From Thalassotalea sp. ND16A (lineage in GTDB: Bacteria; Pseudomonadota; Gammaproteobacteria; Enterobacterales; Alteromonadaceae), in assembly GCF_000764205.1 (NCBI RefSeq), contig NZ_JQDZ01000068.1:124001-188000 (forward strand): a stretch of 64,000 nucleotides of DNA. The letters are read 5' to 3'. Both the position numbers and the translations under genes were made by a program. A model generated the notes under the pieces. It ran no database searches. It was not told the DNA's origin and saw only the letters and a program-made list of their open reading frames with translations. Shown here in pieces: positions 45,515 through 53,980 of this stretch. Each line of letters opens with the position of its first letter. Within the stretch, counting starts at the first letter, position 1.

Positions 45515-46021
45515 TTAACTTCTTACTTTTACCTTGTTATTGGTATCGCGACTGGTGCGAATAAGATCATCAGATGCAATTGAAACTTTTGCCTTTGCCA
45601 ACCTGTCGTATAAAACAACGTTTACCGTTGCTGCAAGGTTCATACAGCCAATAGTCGGAATATAAACTACGTTAGCAGCGTTATCGATAACACTTTGTTC
45701 AATGGTGCCATCTTCTGGTCCGAAGATATAGAAAGCATTTTCAGGGTGCTGAAATTCGGGCAATGGGATGGCCCCCTCAACCAAGTCGACACAAACTATA
45801 CTTGCACCTTCAGGCACTACATCCAATAAGCTTTCGGCAGGCGATAACGGAATATTTAACGACACATTTTTTGTATCAGTATGAAATTTGGAGGCAAAGC
45901 CATAACGACTGCCAGTATAAAAAACACTATTTACCTGATAGCAGCCACTCGCTCGCATAATTGCGCCAACGTTAGAAGGGCTTTTCGGGTTGGTTAACCC
46001 TATTGTTGCTTTGTTTGTCAT
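45515..46021 (-). CDS. SpoU/TrmH-type RNA 2'-O-methyltransferase
   Basis: 168 residues from the ATG at 46021; a TTG two codons earlier (46027) is possible, but AACAGGT spaces better to the ATG. The SPOUT knot motifs are NPKSPSNVGAIMRASGCY (motif 1), AFYIFGPEDGTIEQSV (motif 2) and IPTIGCMNLAATVNVVLYDRL (motif 3). It should methylate a ribose in tRNA or rRNA; the position is not known. No extra RNA-binding domain is present, so it resembles TrmL in size. Confidence 0.9.
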   Translation of the reverse strand: MTNKATIGLTNPKSPSNVGAIMRASGCYQVNSVFYTGSRYGFASKFHTDTKNVSLNIPLSPAESLLDVVPEGASIVCVDLVEGAIPLPEFQHPENAFYIFGPEDGTIEQSVIDNAANVVYIPTIGCMNLAATVNVVLYDRLAKAKVSIASDDLIRTSRDTNNKVKVRS

Positions 46022-46027
46022 TATCAA

Positions 46028-46356
46028 ACCTGTTCGATTTTAGTTGGATCAATTGGGCTGAATTATAACGGAATAGTATCTCAATTTCAGTGCCATAAAT
46101 GACGAATGATTAATTTTAACTGCTCTGAGGGTCAAATCGTTATTTCAGATCAAAGCCAGGTAGGAATTGCAGTGCATGGCGCTACCGCTGTTGGCCAATA
46201 TTACTGGCCAATTAGCGCTGTTGATAATTTGGGTGAATAAATAACTGCTACTACACATTAACAAGCGCTTTACCTAGAGATAAAGCGTCACGATTAATTT
46301 CTCTCATTAACACCTAACCCCCAAGGGGAGGGAATTGCCAGTTACATCAGCGTTCA
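46028..46356. other. 329-bp gap without a clear gene
   Basis: No frame of useful length. GTTGGCCAATATTACTGGCC (about 46188-46210) can form a TTGGCCA/TGGCCAA hairpin and may be a terminator for neither neighbour. The rest is unremarkable. Confidence 0.4.
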
Positions 46357-46761
46357 TTATTTTGCAGAGATATAAATCACTTTTATATTTTGTTTAACAT
46401 TTGATTGAAAAGCTAAATCAATTATCTGTACATCATCTAAATTCACTTTGAATCGGTGAGGGGCTCTCCGACTCAAGTATTCAGCGGTTTCGTAAGCATT
46501 ATATTGAGCGGCAAAATGAGTAACGTCTTTGTCATTACAAACCAGTGTACTTGTCACATGCCGAGCACCAAATTTATCTTTGCGGATCGCTTGCTTAAGT
46601 TTCGGCATATCATTATTTGCCGCCGCGGTACATATGCGGGTATTTAGTGAATTGTTCATCGCTTTAAAAATATATTTAGTTGCAACATCATTGGCGGAAG
46701 TTGCAAAAGAAAATGTTCCAGCAAACAGCAACGTTGTGATAATGGAGTAATTAAGCTTCAT
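46357..46761 (-). CDS. Small exported protein, DUF3718-like
   Basis: 134 residues. A signal peptide (MKLNYSIITTLLFAGTFSFATSA) is followed by a domain with two Cys in RICTAAANND and LVCNDKDVTHFAAQY, the layout of DUF3718 periplasmic proteins of Alteromonadales and Vibrio. Function unknown. It is a lone minus-strand gene; its neighbour 47056-47250 is also small and exported. Confidence 0.7.
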   Translation of the reverse strand: MKLNYSIITTLLFAGTFSFATSANDVATKYIFKAMNNSLNTRICTAAANNDMPKLKQAIRKDKFGARHVTSTLVCNDKDVTHFAAQYNAYETAEYLSRRAPHRFKVNLDDVQIIDLAFQSNVKQNIKVIYISAK

Positions 46762-47055
46762 AACAACCTCATGATTTTATCGACTCAACAATAAGGCTAG
46801 TAATTAATTACTCAAATGTTATTTGGAAAAGATAATTATTTTATCAACAATTACCTTATTGTTTTTATTGATTATTTGTAGAGTTAAATAAAACCCAAAT
46901 AGTTTGTTCAGGTTTTATATACATGCAGAAATCAATTAAAGGTACAACAAAAATTGCACTATTGATAACTTACAAAATGATTTTGGAATTCAAGCGGTAG
47001 AATTTAACAACCGATGTTTTTTGTTTAATCTGTAATGCTGTCAATTAAAACTAAA

Positions 47056-47250
47056 TTAGTTAAGCTCCAATATTTTTTCAATTTCCTTGCTGTTTAGTTT
47101 CTGCAGCGTTACTCCGGTCGCACAATGCAACCCGCTTAAGGTTGTATATATCTGGTTTGTATCTTTGGGGGCGGCGAATGCTGTGGTTAGTGAAAATAAA
47201 ATCGTGATGATTAAAACGATGGTAACTACCACTATTGATTTAGTACTCAT
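47056..47250 (-). CDS. Small exported or membrane-anchored protein
   Basis: 64 residues: an N-terminal hydrophobic segment (residues 6-28, possibly a signal peptide cut after AFA) and a 35-residue Leu/Lys-rich tail with a single Cys (GLHCATGV). AAGGGA lies 6-7 bp before the ATG. I recognise no family. An overlapping plus-strand frame is of similar size but has no such site. Confidence 0.45.
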   Translation of the reverse strand: MSTKSIVVVTIVLIITILFSLTTAFAAPKDTNQIYTTLSGLHCATGVTLQKLNSKEIEKILELN

Positions 47251-47696
47251 AAAACATCCCTTAATTGACTCAGCAACATAAATATTAGCCCTGATTTCGA
47301 GTTTTTTTATGTTGAAAAGATAACTGTTTTATTTGATTGTTAATTTACTGTTTTTATTGGTGTTTATATAAACATGAGTGGTTCGGTAATATTACCATCA
47401 GGTTTTGTTAAGCTAGAAAGTGGTCGTGCTTAGGATAAATATAAACTTAAATGAACACCATTGTTTATCACTTGAAGAAAAGTTATGAACAAGCGCCGTA
47501 ACTCCACAACTTATCATTATTCACTTACCGGCGAAAAACAGAAAGTTTTCTTGGGCCACTGGTATCTTTTGGTTAATTTCACTCTACTTTTGTGATTGTA
47601 TGGTAATTATCGATTAAAAAATAAACCCGACGAACTACAATTCACCTAATTAACTGCTATAACTTATTGTTATGAATAAAAAATGAGTCTCAATGC
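47251..47696. other. 446-bp gap upstream of the BshA-like gene
   Basis: AT-rich. A 36-codon frame, ATG at 47485 to TGA at 47593-47595, reads MNKRRNSTTYHYSLTGEKQ.. and resembles the end of some exported protein; its ribosome-binding site is weak (GAAGAAAAG). It may be a remnant. No firm promoter was placed for the operon that follows. Confidence 0.3.
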
Positions 47697-48851
47697 ATGC
47701 GAATTGGTGTGGTGTGTCATCCGACAATAGGTGGGTCTGGGCTGTTGGCTACTCAGCTAGGCATTGGCATGGCTAAATTAGGTCATCAGGTACACTTTAT
47801 TTCACGTACTCGGCCGTTCAAATTGAGTGAAAATTGCCCCAATACTTTTTTTCATCGGGTAGAAGGTATTGATTATCCTTTGTTCGATGATCCGCTATAT
47901 ACCTTTGCTTTAACGGCTAAAATAGTGGAAGTGGTGGATGCTTATAATTTAGACATTGTTCATGCTCATTACTCTATTCCGCATTCATTATGTGTTCATT
48001 TGGCCAATGAAATAACGAAGCACAAATTTCCAATGATCACCACTATCCATGGTACCGATGTTACCGTTGTCGGCAGAGATAAACCGCTTTATCCGTTAAA
48101 TCAATTCAGCATCAATAAAAGTACTACAGTAACAACCGTCTCCAGATACCAGCAACAGTATATTAAAAAACATTTCGACATTAAAAAATCCATTGAAGTG
48201 ATCTATAACTTCACCAATTTTGACTTGTTTAAAGCCAGCAACGCCAATCATAGCACCCGCAAACAATGGGCCGATGATGATGAGAAAATACTGATGCATA
48301 TCTCTAATTTTCGACCGGTGAAAAATACCGAGTTAGTGGTTAAAGTATTTTCTCAGGTGGTGAAGTCGATAAAGGCAAAATTGGTGCTGGTCGGCACTGG
48401 TCCTGAAGTGGATTTAACCAAATCATTGGCTGCTCGTCTGAACATCCTGGATAAGGTAATTTTTTTAGGGGACATCAATAATGTTGAACAAATTATTGCC
48501 AATGCCGATTGCGTGTTCCAGCCCAGTAGCCACGAGTCATTTAGCTTAGTGTTGCTTGAGGCTATGGCCTCAGGGGTTCCAACCGTGAGCAGTAATGTTG
48601 ATGGCATTCCAGAAGTTGTACAACATGGCAAAACCGGCTTTATCGCGCCGCTGGATGATCTCATCGGCATGAGTGATCATATTAAAAATATTTTCAGTGA
48701 TGACGTTCTTAGTGAAAGCATGGCAAAAGCCGGCAGAATACGTGCCGAACAATGCTTTGGCTGGCATCAACAGGTACAAAAATATTTAAAGTGTTATGAA
48801 AATACACTGCAAACTTTCCACAGCAACAATGTAATTCAGGTAGGACAATGA
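47697..48851 (+). CDS. BshA-like glycosyltransferase (GT4)
   Basis: 384 residues. The whole length follows Bacillus BshA, which joins UDP-GlcNAc and L-malate in the first step of bacillithiol synthesis. MRIGVVCHPTIGGSGLLATQLG, YPLF, IVHAHYSIPHSLCVHLANE, TTIHGTDVTVVG, IYNFTNFDLF, HISNFRPVKN, VLVGTGPE, and the E-x7-E motif ESFSLVLLEAMASGVP with DGIPEVVQHGKTGF all sit in the expected order. It is the first gene of a two-gene unit, overlapping the next by ATGA. The window has no bshB or bshC. Bacillithiol is unusual in gammaproteobacteria, so a related glycosyltransfer to another acceptor is the main alternative. Confidence 0.8.
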   Translation: MRIGVVCHPTIGGSGLLATQLGIGMAKLGHQVHFISRTRPFKLSENCPNTFFHRVEGIDYPLFDDPLYTFALTAKIVEVVDAYNLDIVHAHYSIPHSLCVHLANEITKHKFPMITTIHGTDVTVVGRDKPLYPLNQFSINKSTTVTTVSRYQQQYIKKHFDIKKSIEVIYNFTNFDLFKASNANHSTRKQWADDDEKILMHISNFRPVKNTELVVKVFSQVVKSIKAKLVLVGTGPEVDLTKSLAARLNILDKVIFLGDINNVEQIIANADCVFQPSSHESFSLVLLEAMASGVPTVSSNVDGIPEVVQHGKTGFIAPLDDLIGMSDHIKNIFSDDVLSESMAKAGRIRAEQCFGWHQQVQKYLKCYENTLQTFHSNNVIQVGQ

Positions 48852-51013
48852 CGACAACGGAAAATAAAACTAAAATGAGTATGTCCACAATCGTGTTGTT
48901 ATCTTTTGCCATAGGGATAATCTTTGGGCTTTTCTTTGGTGAATATGTCGCCTGGATGGCGTTTATTGGTGACGCCTTTATCAAGCTGCTACAAATGACT
49001 ATAATTCCTTACATTATTGTCTCTTTGATCTCAGGTTTAGGAAAGCTATCTTATCAGCAAGCAAAACAATTAGGGGTTAAAGTTGGAAAGCTGATGCTGA
49101 TTATCTGGGGTATTGGTATTTTAGTGATTTACTCGGTCAAATTTACTTTTCCCGATTGGCAAGCGGGAGATTTCTTTAGTTTGGCAGTGTTGAGTGACCC
49201 TGAATCAATCGACTTGCTGGACTTATATATCCCGGCAAACCCGTTTTTCTCAATGTCGAACAGCTATATTCCGGCAATCGTGTTGTTTTGTGTTGCCACT
49301 GGCATTGCTTTGATTTCAATTAAAGATAAAGACGCGCTGTTGATCCCAATGCAATTATTAACAGAAGCGTTTAATAAAGTTACCCAATACATTGTAAAAT
49401 TGATGCCTATTGGTATTTTTGCGATGACCGCAGCTACTGCTGGCACCATGGATTTGGCTGAATTTCAAAAACTGCAAGTGTATTTTGTAGCTCATATTAT
49501 TATGACCATCATATTAACTTATTGGTTTTTACCCGCGATAGTGGCGGTGATCACCCCGTTTTCATATCGGGATATATCGGGTATCGCCAAAGATGCAATG
49601 ATCACCTCGTTTGCCGCCGGCAACATCTTTATCGTTTTACCTCTTCTGATAGATCGCACCAAAGAATTATTTCATAAGTACAATATTGGCGATGACAATA
49701 CCGACAGTTATCCCAATATCATCATACCTGTGGTGTTTAGTTTTCCAAATTTAGGAAAATTACTTACCGTGGTCTTTGTTTTGTTTGCCTCGTGGTTTGC
49801 TGGTGGTGAGCTCGACTTTATTACCTACATTCCTATGGCGTTAAACGGTTTAATTAGCTTGTTTGGCAGCGTTTATTTAACCATTCCTATGCTGCTGGAT
49901 TCATTAGAGCTACCAACCGACTTATTTCAATTGTATGTCGTTTCAAGCTTATTTACGTCACGTTTCACTTCACTTTTAGCGGCGATGAATATCTTCATTT
50001 TAGCCGTAGGAGGAACTGCGATGTTAGCCGGTATTGCGAAAATAAATATGACCAAGTTAGTCATTTATGCCGCATTAACGCCAGTGGTTGTTGGAGTAAT
50101 ACTGGTTTTAAGCAGTATGCTGTTAACTTCGGTTGTCAGTTCTGAATACGTGATGGACGAGGTTGTTGAGCAGATGAGCACTGCGGTTGAACTGCCCGAA
50201 GAAGTAAAAGCCTATTATGTTGAAGAGCTGGCGGCGCCAAGAAAACTTAGAGACATTCAAATGATCAAGGAAAGTGGTTTTTTGCGGGTTGGTTATAACC
50301 CTTTGCAGGTGCCTTTTTCATATTTTAATGGCAAAAATGAATTGGTTGGTTACGATGTTGAGATGATGAAGAAACTGGCAACCGATTTAGGCGTGAAAGT
50401 CGCATTTTTTCCTTATACCGATATCAGTGCCAGTAAGGCATTAAATCGAGGCCAATTTGATATCGCCATATCCGGCTTGCAAATGACAACATCCAGAATG
50501 CAACGGCTAAGTTATACCCAGCCGGTTCTTACTCTACATTATTCAGTCGTGGTAAAAGATCACCGCGCAGATGAATTTGAAGCCGAACAGATACGCAAGC
50601 AAAAATCAGTGCTACTGGCAACGGTTGGCGAGTACGCCATAGCCCCTGAAATTGAAGAAGAATACCCCAATGTTATTATTGAACAAATTGAATCGGATAT
50701 GGAATTCTTCAACGACAAGAGCGATCGCTGGGATGGTTTAATTATCAGTTTAGAGGCTGGCAAAACGTGGACGATTTTATACCCGGAATACACCACCATA
50801 TTTAATCGTAACGAATTAAAATCGTATCCGGTCGCTTATGGTGTAGCAAGAGGAAATCTGGAGTTGTTAAGCTTTTTGAACAATTGGCTTACCATTGAAA
50901 AACAATCAAAATACACAGAGAAATTATACAACTACTGGATTCTGGGTGAAAATGCTGCACCGAAAATGAAACGCTGGTCGATCATTCGAAATGTTTTACA
51001 TTGGGTTGAATAA
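48848..51013 (+). CDS. DAACS-like transporter fused to a solute-binding domain
   Basis: 721 residues. Residues 1-430 hold eight or more membrane segments and look like a divergent dicarboxylate/amino-acid:cation symporter (TIIPYIIVSLISGLGKL, ANPFFSMSN.YIPAIVLF). Yet the NMDGT motif is absent and the HP1 Ser-rich loop reads SFAAGNIFIV. After a final helix, residues 455-700 form a type-3 solute-binding domain (SGFLRVGYNPLQVPFSYFNG, LVGYDVEMMKKLATDLG, DIAISGLQMTTSRMQRLSYTQP). The ATG overlaps the bshA-like stop, so the two are co-translated. The fusion suggests ligand capture on the outside feeding or gating the membrane part. The ligand is unknown. Confidence 0.85.
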   Translation: MTTTENKTKMSMSTIVLLSFAIGIIFGLFFGEYVAWMAFIGDAFIKLLQMTIIPYIIVSLISGLGKLSYQQAKQLGVKVGKLMLIIWGIGILVIYSVKFTFPDWQAGDFFSLAVLSDPESIDLLDLYIPANPFFSMSNSYIPAIVLFCVATGIALISIKDKDALLIPMQLLTEAFNKVTQYIVKLMPIGIFAMTAATAGTMDLAEFQKLQVYFVAHIIMTIILTYWFLPAIVAVITPFSYRDISGIAKDAMITSFAAGNIFIVLPLLIDRTKELFHKYNIGDDNTDSYPNIIIPVVFSFPNLGKLLTVVFVLFASWFAGGELDFITYIPMALNGLISLFGSVYLTIPMLLDSLELPTDLFQLYVVSSLFTSRFTSLLAAMNIFILAVGGTAMLAGIAKINMTKLVIYAALTPVVVGVILVLSSMLLTSVVSSEYVMDEVVEQMSTAVELPEEVKAYYVEELAAPRKLRDIQMIKESGFLRVGYNPLQVPFSYFNGKNELVGYDVEMMKKLATDLGVKVAFFPYTDISASKALNRGQFDIAISGLQMTTSRMQRLSYTQPVLTLHYSVVVKDHRADEFEAEQIRKQKSVLLATVGEYAIAPEIEEEYPNVIIEQIESDMEFFNDKSDRWDGLIISLEAGKTWTILYPEYTTIFNRNELKSYPVAYGVARGNLELLSFLNNWLTIEKQSKYTEKLYNYWILGENAAPKMKRWSIIRNVLHWVE

Positions 51014-51321
51014 GCGGGCTATTCTAAATTAATGATTAATTTAGAATTTATAAAACCAATAATCCTGGCACTTAGAAAATAGTGCCAATAGAAATGAAGA
51101 AGACTATACAGATACAAAACCAGAAAAAATAGCAGTCTTTCAATTGAAATGTTATCTAACATTCAACTGCTCTTTTTCGATTTTTTTGTTGAAAGCAGTA
51201 TTTAAATTATCGTGTCCCAATTTTCAGTTCTTGTAAAGGAAGGACTCTCCCTCCTTTAATTACAGGAAATTTATTATGTAAACACTTTTCTATAAGAAGA
51301 AAGAGTTCAGTAAAGTACCAT
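51014..51321. other. 308-bp gap with hairpins, between the fusion gene and the bacteriocin-like pair
   Basis: ATTCTAAATTA (51021-51031) pairs with TAATTTAGAAT (51037-51047), a likely AT-rich terminator for the operon. TGGCACT/AGTGCCA (51066-51087) and a GGAAGG..CCTCC hairpin near 51236-51258 follow. No gene is evident. Confidence 0.5.
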
Positions 51322-51492
51322 TTATGAAGGATCTTTCTTTCTTGAGATAATAAACCTTCCCAAAATACCACCAAGTAAACCAAGAACTAAAGCAAGAATC
51401 ATTAATTCTGTAAAATTTAAATATCGCGCGGATATTCCAACTATGGAACTAATAACGGCGATTATTAAAAGACTTATTTGTTTATTTTTCAT
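51322..51492 (-). CDS. Small two-helix membrane protein; candidate immunity protein
   Basis: 56 residues from the ATG at 51492, which has GGAGGT 4-5 bp before it; a longer frame starting at 51534 lacks a site and overlaps the upstream gene's end. Two hydrophobic helices (residues 5-22 and 27-46) and a basic tail (SRKKDPS). It lies 42 bp behind the bacteriocin-like gene, on the same strand. Immunity proteins of class II bacteriocins are often such small membrane proteins. I do not recognise a family, so the immunity role is inference from position. Confidence 0.5.
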   Translation of the reverse strand: MKNKQISLLIIAVISSIVGISARYLNFTELMILALVLGLLGGILGRFIISRKKDPS

Positions 51493-51502
51493 TCTAACCT
51501 CC

Positions 51503-51528
51503 AAAAAATGCAGCTCAGAGAGCTGCAT
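51503..51528 (-). terminator. Hairpin with T-run between the bacteriocin-like and downstream genes
   Basis: ATGCAGCTC (51508-51516) pairs with GAGCTGCAT (51520-51528); on the minus strand it is followed by TTTTTT, and the next gene's GGAGGT comes right after. It would end most transcripts after the precursor gene and let some read through. Confidence 0.75.
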
Positions 51529-51534
51529 ATACAA

Positions 51535-51744
51535 TCAGGAAAATTCCATAATTATTTCATGGGTTAAATAAGCTATGCCGCCTATAACTGAGCCAGCGAA
51601 CGCCCCAGGAACTGCTCCGCCTCCTCCGATTAATGTCCCTGCAAGAGCGCCAGTAACACCGCCAGTAAAGACAGCTGCAGCAAATTCTTTAGCAGAATAA
51701 GCACCGTTCACATTTTCGATTTCATTTAAAGTTAATTCACGCAT
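51535..51744 (-). CDS. Bacteriocin-like precursor with double-glycine-type leader
   Basis: 69 residues. AAGGAG lies 8 bp before the ATG. The N-terminus MRELTLNEIENVNGA has the ELT/L..IE.V.G(G/A) pattern of leaders cut by C39-peptidase ABC exporters, cleaving after the GA. The 54-residue remainder is Gly/Ala-rich and hydrophobic with several GxxxG runs (GALAGTLIGG, GAFAGSVIGG), like pore-forming class IIb bacteriocins and microcins. Only weak alternatives exist, such as a GlsB/YeaQ-like small Gly-rich membrane protein. No exporter or modification enzyme gene is nearby. Confidence 0.7.
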   Translation of the reverse strand: MRELTLNEIENVNGAYSAKEFAAAVFTGGVTGALAGTLIGGGGAVPGAFAGSVIGGIAYLTHEIIMEFS

Positions 51745-52132
51745 TGTTCGATCTCCTTTCGATTTGCGTTAAAGATAATAGGCTTGTTTTTTTAGCCTAT
51801 GGTATTGCCACTATTGACAATTTTTAATCCATTATCGGCATCATTTTGCAGACATAATTTTCAATAAATAATCGGGACGATGATAAATAAAAATGTGGGA
51901 AGTTGGTTGAAAAAAAACGCTAACTATCCTTGTCAATCTATCACACGTCCGTATGTATGAGGTTAGGTTAAAGTGTGGTGTATAAATGAGAAATGTCAAA
52001 AATAAAATACAAAAACAGAATTTTCTGCCCTCCTTGGCAATTCTGCATATAGTTCATCCGTGAACAAAAAGCCTGAATAAATTCAGGCTTTTTGATAAAC
52101 GTTTTTAAAATAAGTCAGTTAGCGAATCGATT
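51745..52132. other. 388-bp gap upstream of the bacteriocin-like gene
   Basis: Contains an ATAGGCT..AGCCTAT hairpin at 51779-51801 in the leader of the bacteriocin-like gene on the minus strand, and the peptidase terminator at 52065-52094. A TTGTCA lies upstream on the minus strand but lacks a good -10. Otherwise nothing recognisable. Confidence 0.4.
52065..52094 (-). terminator. Terminator of the M2 peptidase gene
   Basis: CAAAAAGCCTGAAT (52065-52078) pairs with ATTCAGGCTTTTTG (52081-52094). The T-run on the minus strand falls 40-70 bp after the peptidase stop. Confidence 0.85.
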
Positions 52133-53980
52133 TTAAAAACCACATTGACGATTTTGGTTTTTCTGATCAAGCCAAACTTTTAATGGTGCAAAGTAATCTA
52201 AAATTGCGCTGGCATCCATTTGTTCAGAGCCGGTAATTACTTTGTGAGCTTGCTGCCATGGCTGGCTTGCACCCATTTCTAATACCTGGTTTAGCTTAGC
52301 CCCAGCGTCTTTGTTGTTATAAATAGAACAACGGTTTATTGAACCTTCATTACCGGTAATTTCACACAGTGATTTGTGAAATTCAAACTGTAAAATATGG
52401 GCTAAGAAGTAACGAGAGTAAGGCACGTTTCCAGGTACATGATATTTGGCACCTGGATCAAAGTCGGTTGCTGCACGAGCAATAGGGGCTTTCACACCTT
52501 GGTATTTTTCACGAAGTTCCCACCAGGCAGTGTTGTAGTTCTCCGGGGTGATTTCCCCATTGAATACTTTCCAGCGCCACTGATCAACCAATAAACCAAA
52601 GGGGATAAAGGCCACTTTTTCCAACGCCATCTTCATGAGCAAACCAATGTCTTTAGACTCATCTGGAATGCTATCAATTAACCCTATTTCCTTTAAATAA
52701 GCAGGTGTTACAGAAAGAGCTATGGTGTCACCAATGGCTTCGTGGAATCCATCATTTGCGCTACCCTGGAAATATACCGGCTGATCTTTGTAGGCTCGTT
52801 GGTAGAAGTTATGACCTAACTCGTGATGAATGGTTGAAAACTCTTCGCCGGTTTTTTGAATACACATTTTAATGCGAATATCATCTTTCGCATCAAGGTT
52901 CCAGGCGGAAGCATGGCACACTACATCACGATCTTCGGGTTTGGTAAACAATGAGCGCTGCCAGAATGATTCCGGTAGCTGTTCAAAGCCGAGTGAGGTA
53001 AAGAAGTTTTCCGCACCTTTTACCATATCAATTTCTGAGTATTCATGTTTTAGTAATTGCTCGGTTACATCGTAACCCGGATCGGCGTCTTCTGGTGCCA
53101 CCAGATCATAAACATTGCCCCAGCTCTGGGCCCACATGTTACCTAACAGGTGAGCTGGAATTGCTTCATCTTGTGGCACTTTATCTTCACCGTAATGCTC
53201 ACCCAACTCGGCACGAACATGACAGTGAAGGGCATCGTATAAAGGTTTCACTTGTCCCCATAAACGATCCAGTTCGGTGGCAAACTCGTCCGCAGACATG
53301 TCGTAGTTTGAGCGCCACATTGCGCCCAAATCTGGGTAGCCTAATCCTTGTGCGCCTTCGTTAGCTAATTCAACTTCGCGCACAAATAAGGGCTTCATAT
53401 CCGGGCCAATGGTGCGCCAGCCTTGCCAGGCGTCAAGCAGCTCTTCATAATTACGCGATTTAGCCATGGTGGCGGATAGTTGCCCTAAGCTTAGTTTTTC
53501 ACCTTTGGCATTGGTATAACTGCCTTTTCCGTACATACCGCCAAGCTCTGCCGCTATTGTTGCAAGTTCAGCACTTTTTTCTGGATCTTGTGGTGCCGGT
53601 AACACCAATGCCTGTTTTAAAATGTTTAATTTACGGCGTTGTTCTGCACTGACTTCAACCTGGTCAAACTTGGCTGCTGCCAGCGCAAATTTCACCCCGG
53701 CTTCTGAATATTCCTGGGCCGCGGCAGCCGATAATGCGGCAGTATCATCGGTAATAAAGTTTTGATAAATCCACTCTATTGTAGAACCTTCGTTGTTCAA
53801 TCGCTCTAATTCTTTCCCTGTTTGGTCGAGGAAAATTTCAACATCCGCTGTGCTGTAAGCTGTTTGAACTGATTGCTCTACCTTGGTATCGGTTTTTTGC
53901 TCACAACCCGAGGTGGTAATTGTGGCGGCAATGACGATTGCTGCTGAAGTTAGTTTGAAATTCGTTAATTTATGCATCAT
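52133..53980 (-). CDS. M2 family (ACE-like) metallopeptidase, lipoprotein
   Basis: 615 residues. The signal ends ITTSGC (lipobox). The zinc motif HELGH near residue 390 (STIHHELGHNFYQRAY) is followed by the third ligand region GFHEAIGDTIALSV. YFQGSANDGFHEAIGD and the YSRYFLAHILQFEFHKSLC segment are classic for peptidyl-dipeptidase A (angiotensin-converting-enzyme family), which removes C-terminal dipeptides. It should act in the envelope. Its upstream region (53981-54318) is shared with the divergent psrA-like gene. Confidence 0.95.
   Translation of the reverse strand: MMHKLTNFKLTSAAIVIAATITTSGCEQKTDTKVEQSVQTAYSTADVEIFLDQTGKELERLNNEGSTIEWIYQNFITDDTAALSAAAAQEYSEAGVKFALAAAKFDQVEVSAEQRRKLNILKQALVLPAPQDPEKSAELATIAAELGGMYGKGSYTNAKGEKLSLGQLSATMAKSRNYEELLDAWQGWRTIGPDMKPLFVREVELANEGAQGLGYPDLGAMWRSNYDMSADEFATELDRLWGQVKPLYDALHCHVRAELGEHYGEDKVPQDEAIPAHLLGNMWAQSWGNVYDLVAPEDADPGYDVTEQLLKHEYSEIDMVKGAENFFTSLGFEQLPESFWQRSLFTKPEDRDVVCHASAWNLDAKDDIRIKMCIQKTGEEFSTIHHELGHNFYQRAYKDQPVYFQGSANDGFHEAIGDTIALSVTPAYLKEIGLIDSIPDESKDIGLLMKMALEKVAFIPFGLLVDQWRWKVFNGEITPENYNTAWWELREKYQGVKAPIARAATDFDPGAKYHVPGNVPYSRYFLAHILQFEFHKSLCEITGNEGSINRCSIYNNKDAGAKLNQVLEMGASQPWQQAHKVITGSEQMDASAILDYFAPLKVWLDQKNQNRQCGF

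Noticed and set aside
47087-47281. 64-residue plus-strand frame overlapping the small exported gene
   Set aside because: It lacks a ribosome-binding site; the minus-strand frame has both a site and a signal-like segment.
48848-51013. Two separate genes (transporter and binding protein) joined by a sequencing error
   Set aside because: The frame is continuous, the linker is a natural helix-plus-acidic segment, and no start with a ribosome-binding site appears at the junction; I keep it as a fusion but list it to be checked.
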